Origin: Galeopsis tetrahit
Taxonomy: Eukaryota > Streptophyta > Magnoliopsida > Lamiales > Lamiaceae
NCBI GenBank assembly: GCA_963675135.1
Contig: OY776119.1
Span: 67,863,727 to 67,927,726, forward strand
Length of the DNA stretch: 64,000 bases
Reading direction: 5' to 3'
In this document: positions 31,901-44,600 of the stretch, piece after piece
Layout: each line of letters begins with the position of its first letter
Numbering within the stretch: the stretch's first letter is position 1
Notes under the pieces: model-generated
The model's input: only the letters and a program-made list of their open reading frames with translations
What the model was told of the DNA's origin: nothing
The model's database searches: none
Position numbers and translations under genes: made by a program

Positions 31901-32570
31901 TTGGGCCATGTAAGTCCATATGTAGAAGTTCAAGAACTCTACTTGTTGAGAGAGTTGGAATAGATTTAAAGGAACCTTTTACCTGTTTACCTTTCTGACA
32001 GGCATCGCATACATGTGACTTGAAATAGATTTCGTTGGGTATACCTTCAACAAGGTAATCTCTTGCAATCTTATTAATCACCTTAAAGTTCATGTGGCAA
32101 AGGTGTCTATGCCAAAACCAACTGATCTCTTTCGGTGTTTTTCTAAGAAGGCAAGTGTCCCGCGGACAACTATTTCAATTCACGATATATACACTGCCTT
32201 GTCTTATGCCGACGAGCAGTACGGTATGAGTCCTCTTGTCTATGATTTCGCACTTCTGGCTTTTAAACTGCACTTTATAACCTCGATCACAAAACTGTGA
32301 AACAGATAATAGATTATATTTCAAACCTTCTACGTAGGATACATCTTGTATCTCTACATCTCCATTTCGGATATAGCCAAAGCCTTTTGTAACGGCTGTA
32401 GAACTATCACCGAATATAACCCTAGGTCCTTCTTGCTCATAGTAGCTTGATAGAAGAGCCTTAGTACCAGTCATGTGGTGCGAACAACCACTGTCTATGT
32501 ACCAAGTTTCTCCTACTGAGCCACCCTTCTTGTATAAGTCGAGTCGACCCTGCAAAAGATGATATTTCAT
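28975..32570 (-). pseudogene. pol: Pol polyprotein of retrotransposon B, multiple stops and a MITE
   Basis: Protease (WYIDSGCSHHMTG), integrase (HMDLHGPITP, IRSDKGTEF, LQQNGVAERRNKTL), reverse transcriptase (YQMDVKSAFLND, YVDDIIFGS) and RNase H (ATSTTEAEYMAAGS, VDVKHHFIRDHV) occur in order. In-frame stops lie at 32175-32177, 30738-30740, 30612-30614 and 29790-29792. By comparison with A and C, three of these replace Trp or Arg codons with TGA. A 308-bp MITE plus its 3-bp duplication (29454-29764) splits RNase H. Removing it brings the two sides back into one frame. The frame begins at ATG 32570, which overlaps the ancestral gag stop. Confidence 0.9.
29454..29761. mobile_element. Tourist-like (PIF/Harbinger) MITE, 308 bp
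   Basis: Terminal inverted repeats AGGCATGTTTGTTTTGGGA (left) and GGACATGTTTGTTTTGGGA (right, other strand) are flanked by TTA at 29451-29453 and 29762-29764. A TTA/TAA duplication with such ends fits PIF/Harbinger MITEs. The interior repeats GGATTTCAAAATC motifs. It inserted into the pol gene of B. Confidence 0.85.
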
Positions 32571-32601
32571 AATTTAGGTACCCTCTTTGTCTATTGGGGT
32601 C

Positions 32602-35140
32602 CTAGGGGTTAGTCGAGTTCAATGGAATCCAAATATACATTGGAATCCTGAACAAGTTTGATCTCTTAAGCTTTCTACCATGCTTGTTACAGAATAAGAC
32701 CCTGTTGTCCTTGTCTGGCCTATCATCAGTCTTTGGATCTACTCGTCTGAGGTAGCCTTTCGACTTAACCTCTACTTGAGTAGGCATGGGCCTTTGATAG
32801 TCAGAGTAGGGCTTGTATGCATTTGGGCCATACGGTTTATAGACATGTTTAGGTCTTTCCTCTCCTTTGATATCATAGGATACAGGCGGAGGATACAAGA
32901 CTAGTTGCGTACGATATTTGGGAGCCACATTCCTAGGTCTAGATGAGTAGAGCTGAGACTGCCTTATGAAAGGAGGTCTAGGCTCTTTCCATCTAGTTTG
33001 TACTTGTCTAGAACTCGTCTCTTCAGGATACCAATCCTCGTATCTGACCTGGTTTGGTCGTCCACGACTAGTGGTCCTCTTTCGACTTGTTCTAAACGGA
33101 ACAGGTCCGTTGTTAACGTTCTTTTTACCACCTTTGGTAATCGGAGTGTTAACATCAGTCTGCTTGTGTACAACACCTTCAGATGTCGTTCTAATATCGT
33201 ATTCCATTGGTCTTTTGCCTTTATCATGTGTCAAAGAACTTGAACCAACATCAGTAGGGTTCTTAATGACTTGAGTAGGCGAGTTAGGTGTATCTGCACC
33301 CAACCCTGTCTTGTCATTTGGAGCCCTATACCTATCTGACAGTTTTTGATTAGTCATTGAAGATTTAATCAAGTCAGTAAGTTTAAGGTCCAGATTTACG
33401 ACCTCAGTCTCTAAGAACTTATTGCGTTCTTCAAGCTTTTTGCACTTGTTTTTTAAAACATTGAATTCATTCGTCTCAGTAACATGTGTCTTGAGTAGGT
33501 CTTGATACAACTTGTCTGTCAACGCACACTTGTCTTTGAGTTGTCTCAACTCTTCTGTCAAGCGTTCGTTTAGGACTGTTATATTAGGATCTACTTTAGA
33601 CTGAGCTTCCTTAAGATCGATGATTTCTTGTTTTAGTGCGATGTTCTCGTCGCCGACTTCAATGAATGCCTTATTAGCGATTAGGAGGCCTTCTTCAGTC
33701 ACACCAGTAGAGTGATGAAGACTACTCCCTATACCACTATCGGCAGTGTCACTTTCATCAGTATCTTATTCATCACATGATTGGAATGAGGTTGCAGATG
33801 ATACCTCTTGCTCAATTTTGGCCATGCAGTATAGGCCATCATCTATTATGAAGGCTTCTTCATCTTCACGACCAGACGGGTAACTAGACGAAGACGAAGG
33901 TAACTCGTCTGAGTCCGTTTCAGAGTCATCATTAGCCATCATTGCCTTCTTACCCCGATTGTATCTTCGTTCCCTTCTTGCTTTCCGTTCTTCACGATCA
34001 TCAGTGCTCAGGTCCGGACATTCGTAAATGTAGTGACCTGGTTTCTCACAGTTATAGCATAAAGGATCGTTAGTAGACTTTTTATCAAGAGACTTATCCC
34101 TTCTCTTATCTCGTCTATCGGAATGCTTAATCTTCCTATCGTTAGACTCTCTATCTCGTCTATTACTTTTCGAGACTTCGTCTCTCCTTTCGGACAAGTT
34201 TCGGTCTCGTCTAGTCTCAGACGAGTCCTTGTTACCAGAACCTCTATAGTCTTTGTAGAACTTCTTATATCTACCATAGCGCTTGTTCAGCCTGTCGAAC
34301 TTCCTGACCATCAGATTCATCTGATCTTTTAGACTGAGATCAGACTTATCTAACTCGTCTCTTATGCTATCAGACCTAGTCTTAGAATTTGACATGTCTA
34401 CTCTAGAGCTCTTAGACGAAGTAGACTTAAAGGCAACATTTTTCGACACAACATTCTCCCTATCACTACTGGCTATAGGATCATCCTCATCTAGATCGAA
34501 CTCATGCGCTTTAAGGGTTTGGAACATTGTCTCAGCAGTCCATTCATCAATGTCCTGAGTATTCTTTATGATCATCTTGACCATTTTCCATCTAGCATCA
34601 AGACTCTTAAGAATTCTCAAGTTAATTTCACGATTAATATAAGACTTACCAAACACAATCATTCATAACACGTGTGAAACGAGTATCTAACTGGTCTATA
34701 TTTTCACCAGCCTTCGTCTTAAATGATTCGAACCTTTGAACAACTGTGGAAAGCTTACTCTCTTTGATCAAGGTGGTTCGTTCACAAATGATAGCAAGTC
34801 GATCCCACATCTCTTTGGTTGTCTTACATTTTAACACTTTCCCAAGATACTCATTGGGAAGAGTGTGTAAAATATACTTTTTGGCCAAACTGTCCAAATT
34901 GTTCTGCCTCATTTCTTCAGAAGTGAGTTCAGACCTTGGTTTAGGGACAAGCACGCCAACGACTTTAGACGGGTCCAGGGCAGCAGTGTTTTGAACCATC
35001 GTGACGACTGGTCCTTCTTTAATCACGGAGACCATCAAGTCATGTGTTGAGCTGAAAATAGCTTCCATCCTCAACTTTCAGTAGTCGTAGTCCTGAACAG
35101 AGAACTTGGGAAGTTTGTTAGCACTTATCTCCATAGACAT
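32602..35140 (-). pseudogene. gag: Gag polyprotein of retrotransposon B, broken
   Basis: The start MSMEISANKLPKFSV at 35140 is followed by TGA at 35078-35080 where A and C have Trp. The Gag core continues (NEYLGKVLKCKTTKEMWDRL), then shifts frame by one base near 34650. The zinc knuckle CYNCEKPGHYIYEC is present near 34030. A TAA at 33766-33768 precedes a coiled-coil part (KNKCKKLEERNKFLETEV) and a basic C-terminus. The end is also shifted by a one-base loss near 32602. The acidic and basic tracts match the long Sirevirus-type Gag layout. Confidence 0.88.
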
Positions 35141-35287
35141 GGTTTAGGAGTTTGTCAAGTAGGGATATAGCAAGAAAATCAAGATACAGTTATTTCAAGA
35201 AATGTGATAAGAATCAGAACGAACAAGAACCAAGACTTCATCCTAAGTCTTCAAATGTTATCAAGAAACAACAGTTCGAAAACTACT

Positions 35288-35299
35288 GCTCTGATACCA
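35288..35299 (-). other. Primer binding site of retrotransposon B
   Basis: In sense this reads TGGTATCAGAGC, complementary to initiator Met tRNA, two bases from the 5' LTR. It confirms the leftward orientation of B. Confidence 0.9.
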
Positions 35300-35301
35300 C
35301 T

Positions 35302-36625
35302 TGTAGGTCCCAAGTTGAGTTTATAATATTTAGTAAGCTAGTAAAAGTCTAGAGGGGAGGGGTGAATAGACTTTTAAAAATCTTTCAATATATCAGAATA
35401 CACAAAGCGGAATACCAGAATTAATAATGAGCCCAATCAAGTTTATACTCAACTTATATTTCGACGAACACTGATCTTGTCTATTCTAGATGTAGTTTTA
35501 ATCAATTAATCAATTAAACAGTTAATCAATCAAACACAAATAGAACAGAAAAGTAAACAACACAAGAACGATTTATAGTGGTTCGACAACTTGTCTACAT
35601 CCACTCTCACAAACCCAGTTGTGAAATTCTTATTACTCTTCCAATCGAGTAGTGTGTTCTTGTGGCTTTAAGTCCCAAGAAATAAGACTTTGATCTTCTC
35701 GATTATATCACCAAATATATCTTCGATCTAACTAGCTATATACAAGTAACTAGCGACTTGAACGATTAACAACAAATAAGAAAAACTTCTCTAATTCAGC
35801 AGCAGCCTTCTGATTTCTTCACTTGTCTTCTGGCTTGAACTTTCTGAACTTGAACTCTGAGAGTTTAATTTGCTTCGAATATCTCTTATGAATGCTTCAA
35901 AACTCTTGGTAACAGTAGTCTTCAAATGTAGAATACACCAAGGTATTTATAGACTTCCAACTATCAAGATAAGTTAGTTATCTAACAAACTTTCTTGATA
36001 ACCGACTTCTAACCGCTTCTTCTTATCCTTCCACGCGTTTCTTCAGTTAATTAGTTATTCCATAACTAACTCTTCAATATATATCCAACACGCGTTTCTG
36101 ACTTTAAGCAGTTTCTTCATTCATTTATCGCGCACCTGTCTTGTCTGGTTTCAACACTTAGACAAAATCTTGATCATCTTCAGTACTTGTCTTGTCTTGC
36201 GCGAGCTTCAATCTTCAATAGACTTCTGAATAGAACTAACAATATACTAGTCCTATTATCTAATCTTAACAAGACTATTACATTACTTTAAGCTTTATAA
36301 TTCAGCTTAGTCAACTTAAGATCTATACATTAATATGCAATCACAAAACAATAAGAACTATGAACTATGAGCTTCTATACATCTTTCAAATAGCTCAATA
36401 CAAAAACCTATACAGTACTTATAATTCGTACTTGTCTTTCAATCATACTTATCTTTGTATTCAACTTTGTACTCAATGTTGTACTCTACTGATCTGCTCA
36501 AGACGACTTCATAACTAAACTAGATCAGTCAACACTTAGAAATTATTCAAGTCTTCTTTTGGCTTATAAAAACTCAACTCATCTTTTCATCAACTAGGAC
36601 TTATATTAGGATTCATATCCCAACA
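35302..36625 (-). repeat. 5' LTR of retrotransposon B
   Basis: 1324 bases. The sense TATA box TATAAATA is at 35951-35944. The C-rich-loop hairpin (stem AAAAGTCTA/TAGACTTTT) is at 35343-35375, 41 bases from the LTR end. It includes a 74-base stretch missing from the other LTR. Confidence 0.92.
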
Positions 36626-36630
36626 AAGTC

Positions 36631-38415
36631 TATGTGAATGATACCACCTCGGAGGAACATCATATTCCTATAAATGTTCAGAATTTAGCAGTGAACTTAG
36701 TTCCCACCCAAGTTGGATCTTCAGTCAGGATTCCGGAAAGTGAAGACGTTCAAGTTAAACAAATTTTCAAAGGCAAAAAGTCTCTGATAACAAAGCTACA
36801 ATTACTTTCCATGAGATGTCACTTTGAGTTTAAGGTGAAGAAATCAAACACAAGCATTTATTATGTTGTTTGTATTGATGAAAAATGCAATTGGAGGTTA
36901 CGACCCACAAAGATGAAAGGATGTGACATGTTTGAAATTCGGAAGTATGTTGGCTTGCACACTTGCTTATTGAGTGTTAGACGTAAAGATCACAAACATG
37001 CTACATACTCAGTTATTAGAAGCCACATTACTTCAAAATTTGAAGATCCTAACCGAGTATACACTCCAAGAAACATAATAGATGATATTCGTCGTGAGTT
37101 CAACATTTCCATAAGTTACACCAAGGCATACATGGCTAAAGATTTTGCAGTATCTCAATTACGAGGAACTCCAAATGCAAGTTATGCTATATTGCCATCT
37201 TATTATGATGTCTTAAAGCAAATAAACCCAGGTACATTTACAGCCATTGAGACAGATGCAAATCGGCGCTTCAAGTATTTTTTTATGGCCTTGGGACAGA
37301 GTATACAAGGATTTCAAACCTCAATTAGGCCTGTAATTTCTGTTGATGACACTTTCTTTAAAAACAGATATAGAGGCACTTTACTTGTAGCTACATGTCA
37401 AGATGTAAATCTACAAATTTATCCTCTTGCATGGGCAATAGTTGACTCTGCAAATGAAAATTCATGGTCTTGGTTCTTTTGTAAGTTGAAGGACCTAACT
37501 GGTGATGCGAAAGAGTTGGTAATTATCTCAGACCGTGGCAAAAGTATTCCAGGTGCTTTTCAAAAAGTTTTTAAGTTTGCACATCATGTACACTGCATAT
37601 GGCATCTGCAAAATAACATGAAGACAAAATTTCCAAAAACAGATTTTACAAGATTATTTTGGATGACGGCCGGGGCTTACAATATGTCAAATTTTGAGAA
37701 AAAAATGGTTGCACTTTGTGGGCGGCATAAAGGGATTAAGAATTACCTAGAACATGATGTTGGAGGTCTTCATGTTTGGAGCAGAGCACATTGAAAAGGG
37801 ATACGATACAACATCATGACAACCAATAATGCAGAATCCTTGAACTCAGCCTTGAAAATTGCCCGTGATTTTCCTATTTTGGGTTTATTGGAGCATATTA
37901 GAGTGATGTTGCAAAGATGGTTTCATGAAAGGCACAATGAAGAAGCAAAATGCAGCAGTCGTCTGACACCAGCAATGGAGGAGAAAATGTGTTTGATGCA
38001 CAACAAGTCACATGGTATGAAGGTCACCCCCTTTTCTTCCATCGAGTTTGAGGTATGTAAAGAACTAAACACACATGTTGTTAATTTGAATTATTTGACA
38101 TGCACTTGTAAACAATTTGAATTAGAAAATTTTTTATGTGCACATGCAATTGCCGCTGTTAGACAATGTGGAGGTGATGGGTATACATTGTGTTCGACAT
38201 TTTACACGACCTCTTATTGGAGAAAATTATATTCTGAATTTGTATACCCATTACCACCGCAAGATGAATGGACAATTGCTGATAATGTTAGGCAAGAAGT
38301 TGTGTTGTGCCCACAAACCAAACGACCAAGTGGAAAGCCTCCAAAGCAACGGAAAAAAGGTATTTTCACAGAACCATTCTTATTTTTTATAGATATCATT
38401 ATGTTATTTGATTAA
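36631..38415 (+). pseudogene. MULE transposase, main part
   Basis: This continues the frame begun at 7428 once B is ignored. It has an N-terminal DNA-binding module (MuDR type: KGKKSLITKLQLLSMRCHFE, CNWRLRP, HTC), the MULE catalytic domain with ISVDDTFFKNRYRG and VIISDRGKSI as candidate Asp sites, HCIWHLQNN, and a C-terminal SWIM zinc finger (CTCKQFELENFLCAHAIAA). TGA at 37792-37794 interrupts the frame between RAH and KGIRYNIMTTNNAES, where family members continue. Such transposases cut and paste Mutator-like elements in the nucleus. With B, this stop and the one at 7929, the gene is dead. After 38357 the sequence switches to a second copy of the 5' region. Confidence 0.9.
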
Positions 38416-39206
38416 TTTTATCCACTTTGGCAATGTGATTCAGTCATAACGCCACTGTTGTCATTATGCGTAATGTCGTCAATTTGCTTCTCATAACTTA
38501 ATTTGATTGATAAGAGAATTATTTAAAATAAATTAATCTCACATTATATTTTGTTATTTGCAGTTATATATGGCTCATGGCGATACATTGTGGATTACAG
38601 TTTGTTATGATGGTATTTTTGAAGAGAAAGTAGATGGCGAATGGACGTGGAAGCACAGAGGGACTGGTCGAGCAAATTTGACACCACTTCTCATTTCTAA
38701 AACCATTTTTTATATGTAGAGTTATATGCAAAAGTTGGAGAATCATTGGGCATTGACTCTATGTTTCAAAAAATGGAGTTTGCAACACTTGTTCCTGGAA
38801 TATGTAATGTCCCAACCCCACCTATGAAAATTGATTGTGACAACAATGTATTATGGTACATATCTGTATGCAAAGAAACACCACTTTGTGTCTCTATTAT
38901 CACAAAAGAGATCTTGGATCATGTTGAGAATTTGAGATATCCAGATGCTAGTGATTCAGTACATGAAGATGGATTTCCATTGAATCCAAATGATGTAGAT
39001 GAAAATACAGAAGAAGATGCGGTGCTCAATTGCGAAAGGGGTTCTTTTGAACAAAGAGAAACAAATGATACATGATGGAATGATGTGATTATAGGTGCAA
39101 AAATTTATGAGAGAGAGGATGTAACAGAACCAGTTGTATCCCCACCTGTCAATGAAGTTCATGTGAATGATACCACCTCGGAGGAACATCATATTCCTAT
39201 AAATGA
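38358..39206 (+). pseudogene. Second copy of the MULE 5' region
   Basis: This closely matches 7219-8015 and continues for about 45 bases of the sequence now beyond B, ending at CCTATAAATG. It therefore copies the 5' UTR intron and N-terminal exon. The ATG at 38570 is followed by a frameshift near 38708 (TTTTTTATATG against TTTCGTATG). The shared TGA after ETNDT is also here. This copy lacks B, so the duplication predates that insertion or comes from an unoccupied allele. Confidence 0.85.
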
Positions 39207-39237
39207 TTGTAATTATTTCATGGAGTTTTTAGGAATA

Positions 39238-41194
39238 TGTTGGTCCTGAAAGGAGTAGATAACAAGTGTATGGGGGGGGGGAATACACTTGTTTGCAAAT
39301 TCTTTTCTAACTATATCAAACCAGAATTCAGCAAGGTTGTCCTGGACAACTCTGCTGAAGAAGATTAACTCTTCTAAGATAATCAATCTACTAAGTACTA
39401 TTGAGTACTTAGTTGAATAACTATCTAGGGGAGTTATATGTGCGGAATAGTGGTTGGCCCTTTTAGTTTAGACTCCTTTAAATACTGAAATCACTTAGTC
39501 AATGTAACACAGTCCAGTTAAACTTCAGGGAAGTTGTCCAAAACAGTTTTGCACAGTCTTTGAATATGTATCTTTGAAAGATCAGTTTTGTGTGCAGTGT
39601 TGAGTGAATGTAAGTACTTGTAAAGTAAATCAACACAAGAGTTTATAGTGGTTCAGAGACTCAAGCTCCTACATCCACTTTCCCTGATTTAACAGGATAA
39701 TTCCTTCACTCTTGGAATTAACTTGTTTTATAGTGCCAAGGTGCACTTGATCAAGAATACCACTCCTTGGTGAATTGATCCCTAGGATGTCTAGAGTCCT
39801 AGTACCCTCTTCTCAACTCAGAACTGAACTGTTCTTCTCTCAACAGTCAGTTCCTACCACTTCTACTACTACAACCTTCTCACTTTCACTCTTGAAAGAT
39901 ATGAGGATTGAAATAAGGTTCCAACTAATGAGATATCCTTTACAATGGAGATCAGTGTATAAGGATAGGATATCTCTCTAAGCTTGTGTATGAATATACA
40001 ATGAAGTTCAGCTTAGAAGAAGTGTATGAAGACTAAGATAGTCTTTGAAGGCTTTGAAAGCACTCTAGCTTGTAAGAACTTTGAGCTAGTTGGATTGTGT
40101 TGAGGTTAGTTGGATATTCTTGTCAAGGTTGAGGTGCTTTCAAATGGTCTTCACACTTCTGTATTTATAGACAAAATGGAGGATTTGCCCGTTGGAGAGG
40201 CAGCCCCAAATTGCTATAAATGTCTTCCTTGAGTTCTTCAAACTGGAAGACAGATTCTTGATAGTGACATGTCCTCATTTGGGTAATAAACGGCTGTAAC
40301 AGTTTTGTCTTCATTCTGCAGCACTTTTCCCAATGTTTGACTTCTTGTTAGGACTTGGACATGGCTTCTGAAGGTTGATCCAATGATAGGACAACATTCC
40401 TTATCATCTGGACAACTCTCCTTATCACTATCAGCAGATTTGCTTATCAGCAAGGTTGGCTTGCTCTTCTTCAGATGACTTAGCTCTTTCCCTTTATTTC
40501 TCTTGAAGATGGTCTTAGCTTATTTCTTTGAGGACCTTTAGGGAATGGTTGTCTCAACCTCTTCAGCATAGTTGATCTCAGGCTTTCAGAGCACTTGATC
40601 TTGATCAATTTAGCTGAGACAACTCCTCTGGACAACTCTCCTGAACAGCATATTTGGTCTTTTTGCATCAGAGCACTTTATACATAGAGTTGGCTTCTCT
40701 GGACAACTCTCCTGATCAAAACCTTTGAGTAGTCCTGTCCTTTTGAGCTATATAGACTTGTTCTTGCATGTGGCTAGCTCCTTTGGACAACTCTCCTGTT
40801 CAGAGTATATGAATATCATCTCTGGACAACTCTCCTGATCAGAGTATCTTTATTGATCTTGTCCTTTTGAGCTTTACAATCTTGTACTTGCATAAGAACA
40901 TCTTCTCTGGACAACTCTCCTGATCAGAGCATCTTAGATTTTATAGAGTGTCCTTGCTCTTAAGTGATTGTTCCAGAATTTGAGCCTTGAGGGGACTTGA
41001 TCTTGAATATCTTCAAAGCATAGGTTCCCCCTCAAATTGTGCATCTAATTGTCTAAGAGCTGCCTAACATTTCAGCTTCTCATCTAGCCTTATGCTATGT
41101 GTTCTAACATTCTTAGAACACTATCAATTTGACTTAGGCATGTCTCAGGGGGTTTTGGTATTAGATCAAAACATATCTCATTTTATTCCCAACA
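39238..41194 (-). repeat. 3' LTR of retrotransposon C
   Basis: 1957 bases. The polypurine tract AAAAAGGGGGAAAT (sense) abuts it at 41195-41208. The hairpin with a C-run loop is at 39261-39293. Six copies of the word GGACAACTCTCC lie within 40410-40930. Confidence 0.95.
40410..40930 (-). repeat. Dispersed six-copy motif in LTR of C
   Basis: GGACAACTCTCC starts at 40410, 40630, 40701, 40795, 40824 and 40919 on the plus strand. In sense it reads GGAGAGTTGTCC, usually preceded by ATCAG or TTCAG. Most copies share the longer form CTCTGGACAACTCTCCTGAT. The same copies exist in the other LTR (about 53653-54172). The array lies upstream of the TATA box in sense, so it may be an enhancer. Confidence 0.8.
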
Positions 41195-41667
41195 ATTTCC
41201 CCCTTTTTGATGATGCCAAAACCTACATAATCTAAGCAAAAGTGACTTGTCTACATCTATTACATGTATCTTCAGAAGACATGACTAAGGTCAATATTCC
41301 TGAAAAGATAATGTGTTAGTGTATTCACTGTTTTTGTTGCAAGTAGGTTTTAAGACAGGCATAGAGAGATTAGTGTTTCTTGATTCAAAATAAGTTCAAC
41401 TATCATTCATTCAAAGATCATTACAAGCATGTTGATAGTTGAAATTAACATATCAGAGCATGAATCAAAAACACTTAAATACATCAGAACATTTCATTCT
41501 AACAATACAAGACAAAAACTAACAATTTTCATCATCAGAGCACAGAGCACAGAGCTTGTATCAGAGCAATCCATAATAAACCAGAGCAAACAGATTAGCA
41601 CATCAGCAATCTTGACCATATTTCAGCATAGTTGATCATTCAAGTAAGGTCAGAAGACTTAGCCATT

Positions 41668-44600
41668 TCAAAGATCATCCTCAGGAGGTGGCAGCATTCC
41701 ATACTGTGCCCACACTCTTCTTTTCAGTGCCATGGCTTCTTGGTTGGTTCCCTTAGGTCCAAGAACCATCTTGTTTAGCTTAAGGATCTCAGTGAATTCT
41801 CTCAGAATTCTTGCTTGATCAATCCATCCTTCAAGCTTTGGAGGCATGTATATGATTGGCTTGGGAGCTGTGAGTTCAAATCTTGCAATGTCAGCAGCTG
41901 CAAGTAGTTGTTGATACAACTCTCTGTAGTATTCTAGCATGAACTCAGTGAAGGCAGAGTTTGCATCTCCTCCATTCCATCTGTCAATGACATAATAGTC
42001 ATAGACAAACTCCCTTTTGGCTTCTTCCCATGTGTCATTTAGTTGAATTGGCACCCATTTATCCAAGTGTGGATATTTGGTGTCCATTGGGATTAGAAGC
42101 TGAGGCTTCATCTTGCTGTAAGTTGCTCTCCTCCTTCTTGGTTTCTGAAAGTTTGCTCTCCTTTCATCTCTTGCTCTGTTGGCTTCTTCCATCAAATCCA
42201 TTTTCTCTTGAGCCCTCATCATGGCCAGTTTCTGTTGTGTTTCAGGGTCTTTGCCATACCCTTCATGAAACAGTTTTGATGGATCAAGAGCTAGGACTGT
42301 TGTCTTCTTCTTAGGTTCAGATCCAAATCCTTCAGCAAATAACTCTTCAATGTCTTCAGAGGATTTGGAACCTTCAGCAGTTTTGTCCTTTTCAGCAGCT
42401 TTGGACTTTTCAGCAGTTTTGGCTTTCTTTGATGCAGGCTCATCCTCATCAATTCTGAATTCTGGTGGAAGATCAAGGCTGCTAGGAAAGTCAGTGAATG
42501 TCTCAACTTGCCTCTTCTTTCCTTGGGCCTTCTTGACCTTTCCTCTAGTTTGGACACCTTCAGCTTCCTTGTCCAGACCAGATACTTCACCACCTGGTCT
42601 TTGCTGTTTCCTTGCCCTTTCTTCTTGAGCTGAGGCCATTGAATTTTTCAATGCCAATGCTAACTGCTCCTCTTCATCCAATTCTTCCAAATTCAGCATC
42701 TCTGGCTCTTTTCCCTTTCCTTCAGGGACTTTGTCCTTTCCTTTCACTGGACTCCCAATTACTAAGGCACCTTTTGCCCTTGCTCTTTCCCTTTCCCCCT
42801 TTTTGGCAGCATCAAAACACTGGGGCTTGAGGTCACTCATTGTTGTGGCCATTAGGGATTGGGCCTGGTTCAGGGACTTCATCTCCTCCAACAAATATAC
42901 ATTCTCATCATGTATATTCTGCATTCTATCACTGCTCAAGCTAAGGAAAGCTAGAACAGGCTTCATCTTTTGTTGGACAACCTCTTCCATGGCTGTTTTC
43001 AGAGATGCATCCAGTTGGGCTTTTAAGAGCTCAGTGAGGTTGGCCACTGCACCTTCAGCAATGTTGGCCAATACATCTTGGGAAAACTTTTCAGAGGCTG
43101 CTTTGACCATAGCTAGCCTTTGCTCTTCAGCTCTTCTCTTTTGTAGTGCTGTCTTCTTTCCAAGAGCTTGCTTGACAGTTAGCCTGAGAGCTTTGACATT
43201 AGCATTGTGATTGTCTCTCAGCAGCTTTTGCTCTTTCTTGACCTCCTCTGAGATGGTTATCATAGTTGATTTGGCATGTTGAACTTCAGTGGAGATGGTT
43301 TGGAGACCAGATTCCACACCACTGATTCTTGCCTCAAGGGTTGGTAGCACAACATCTTCAGAGCCAGTGAGCCTCATTTCTACAGATGCTAGAGTCCTTC
43401 CTTGCTCATTTAATGCTCCTGAAGTTTCAGCATGGGCAGATTGGACTTGATGAGCTAAGGAGTCCAACTTTTCTGATTGCATTCCAAGCAAGGCTTGAGC
43501 TGAGCCTGTATCAACTTGGATAGGTGCATCTGTGAGGAACTCATCTGCAAAAATTTGGTCAAGAGATATACCTGCAACATCAGATAAATCAAACAAGTTA
43601 GGAAATAAGCACTCATCACCCTCAATTTCTTTTGCATAAGACTCTGATACATCAGCAGTCTTCTTCTCATTTTCAACTTGTTCTTTTCTCCCTTCATAGT
43701 TAATGTTCTCACTCAAGGAATCAGGCCTCCTTTCACCAAGGGATTCCTGAAGTTCAGATTTGACTTCAAGAATAACCTGTCCTTCCTCACTTATTCCACC
43801 CTCATATGGTGGTACACTCACTATCTTAGTGATGACTACCTCTCTTTCATCCTCAACTCCCTCTGATTTTTCAACTAATCTTTCCTTTTCAACTCCTTCT
43901 CCTAAACCTGCAACATCTCCACCTTCATCAAGGTTCAAAGATGGCAGTTGTGGGGAGATCACAGTGCTTATATCAACAGCCACTGAGTCATCCTGAATGA
44001 TTAAGGGCTGATCAGTGTCCAACTCTTCTGACACTGAATAGGCCTTAATCAAACTAGCCTCTAGTACAGGAACCTCAACATCTTTAGGCTGTGCCTTGGG
44101 TTCAGAAGAACCTTCATTGGCAGATGTGTCTTTGGTTGTGTTACCACCCTTGGTCAACACCTCTGAAGTTACAGAGCCTTTCCTATGATAGGTTTTAGGG
44201 GGGTTTGAAAGTCTTTCAGAGACAGAAGACTTGGGTTGAAGGGGTTCAGGGAGGTTGGCTTGAGGGGTTTCAGGAGGGTTGGGATTTGAAGGGTTTGAGG
44301 GATCATCAGGGGAATCATCATCATTAGAGCCACTGTCAGGGTGTTTGATTCCCTTGGCTTTTCTTTCTTTCTCCTCTTCAATCTTATTGGCTACCAACTT
44401 TGCAAAAATCTCCTCATCAATGAGGAATCTTGTCTTTGAAACTCCAGCAAAGTGTAGCAATCTGTTCTCCTCTATCTGCCACCAGTTTGCACCTTTATCT
44501 TGGATGACTTGTGATATCTCCATCATAGATTTATCTTTTACATCAACAAGCATCCTCAAATCATGAAAGGTCTTCTGAATTCTTGGAAATTCAGCAAGTT

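Larger units (their letters stand above)
8016..36625 (-). mobile_element. Retrotransposon B (copia, Sirevirus type), disrupted
   Basis: Both ends carry LTRs, TGTTGGG..ACCTACA in sense, flanked by the 5-bp duplication AAGTC (8011-8015 and 36626-36630). Reading leftward it has 5' LTR, primer site, gag, pol, a large extra ORF, polypurine tract and 3' LTR. Retrotransposon A (9400-24362) is inserted between the extra ORF and the 3' LTR, and a small MITE sits in the RNase H region. The LTRs differ by about 26 substitutions plus a 74-base gap (count by eye), roughly 2%, so B is the oldest of the three. Every ORF is broken, so any mobility would have depended on other copies. Confidence 0.92.
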
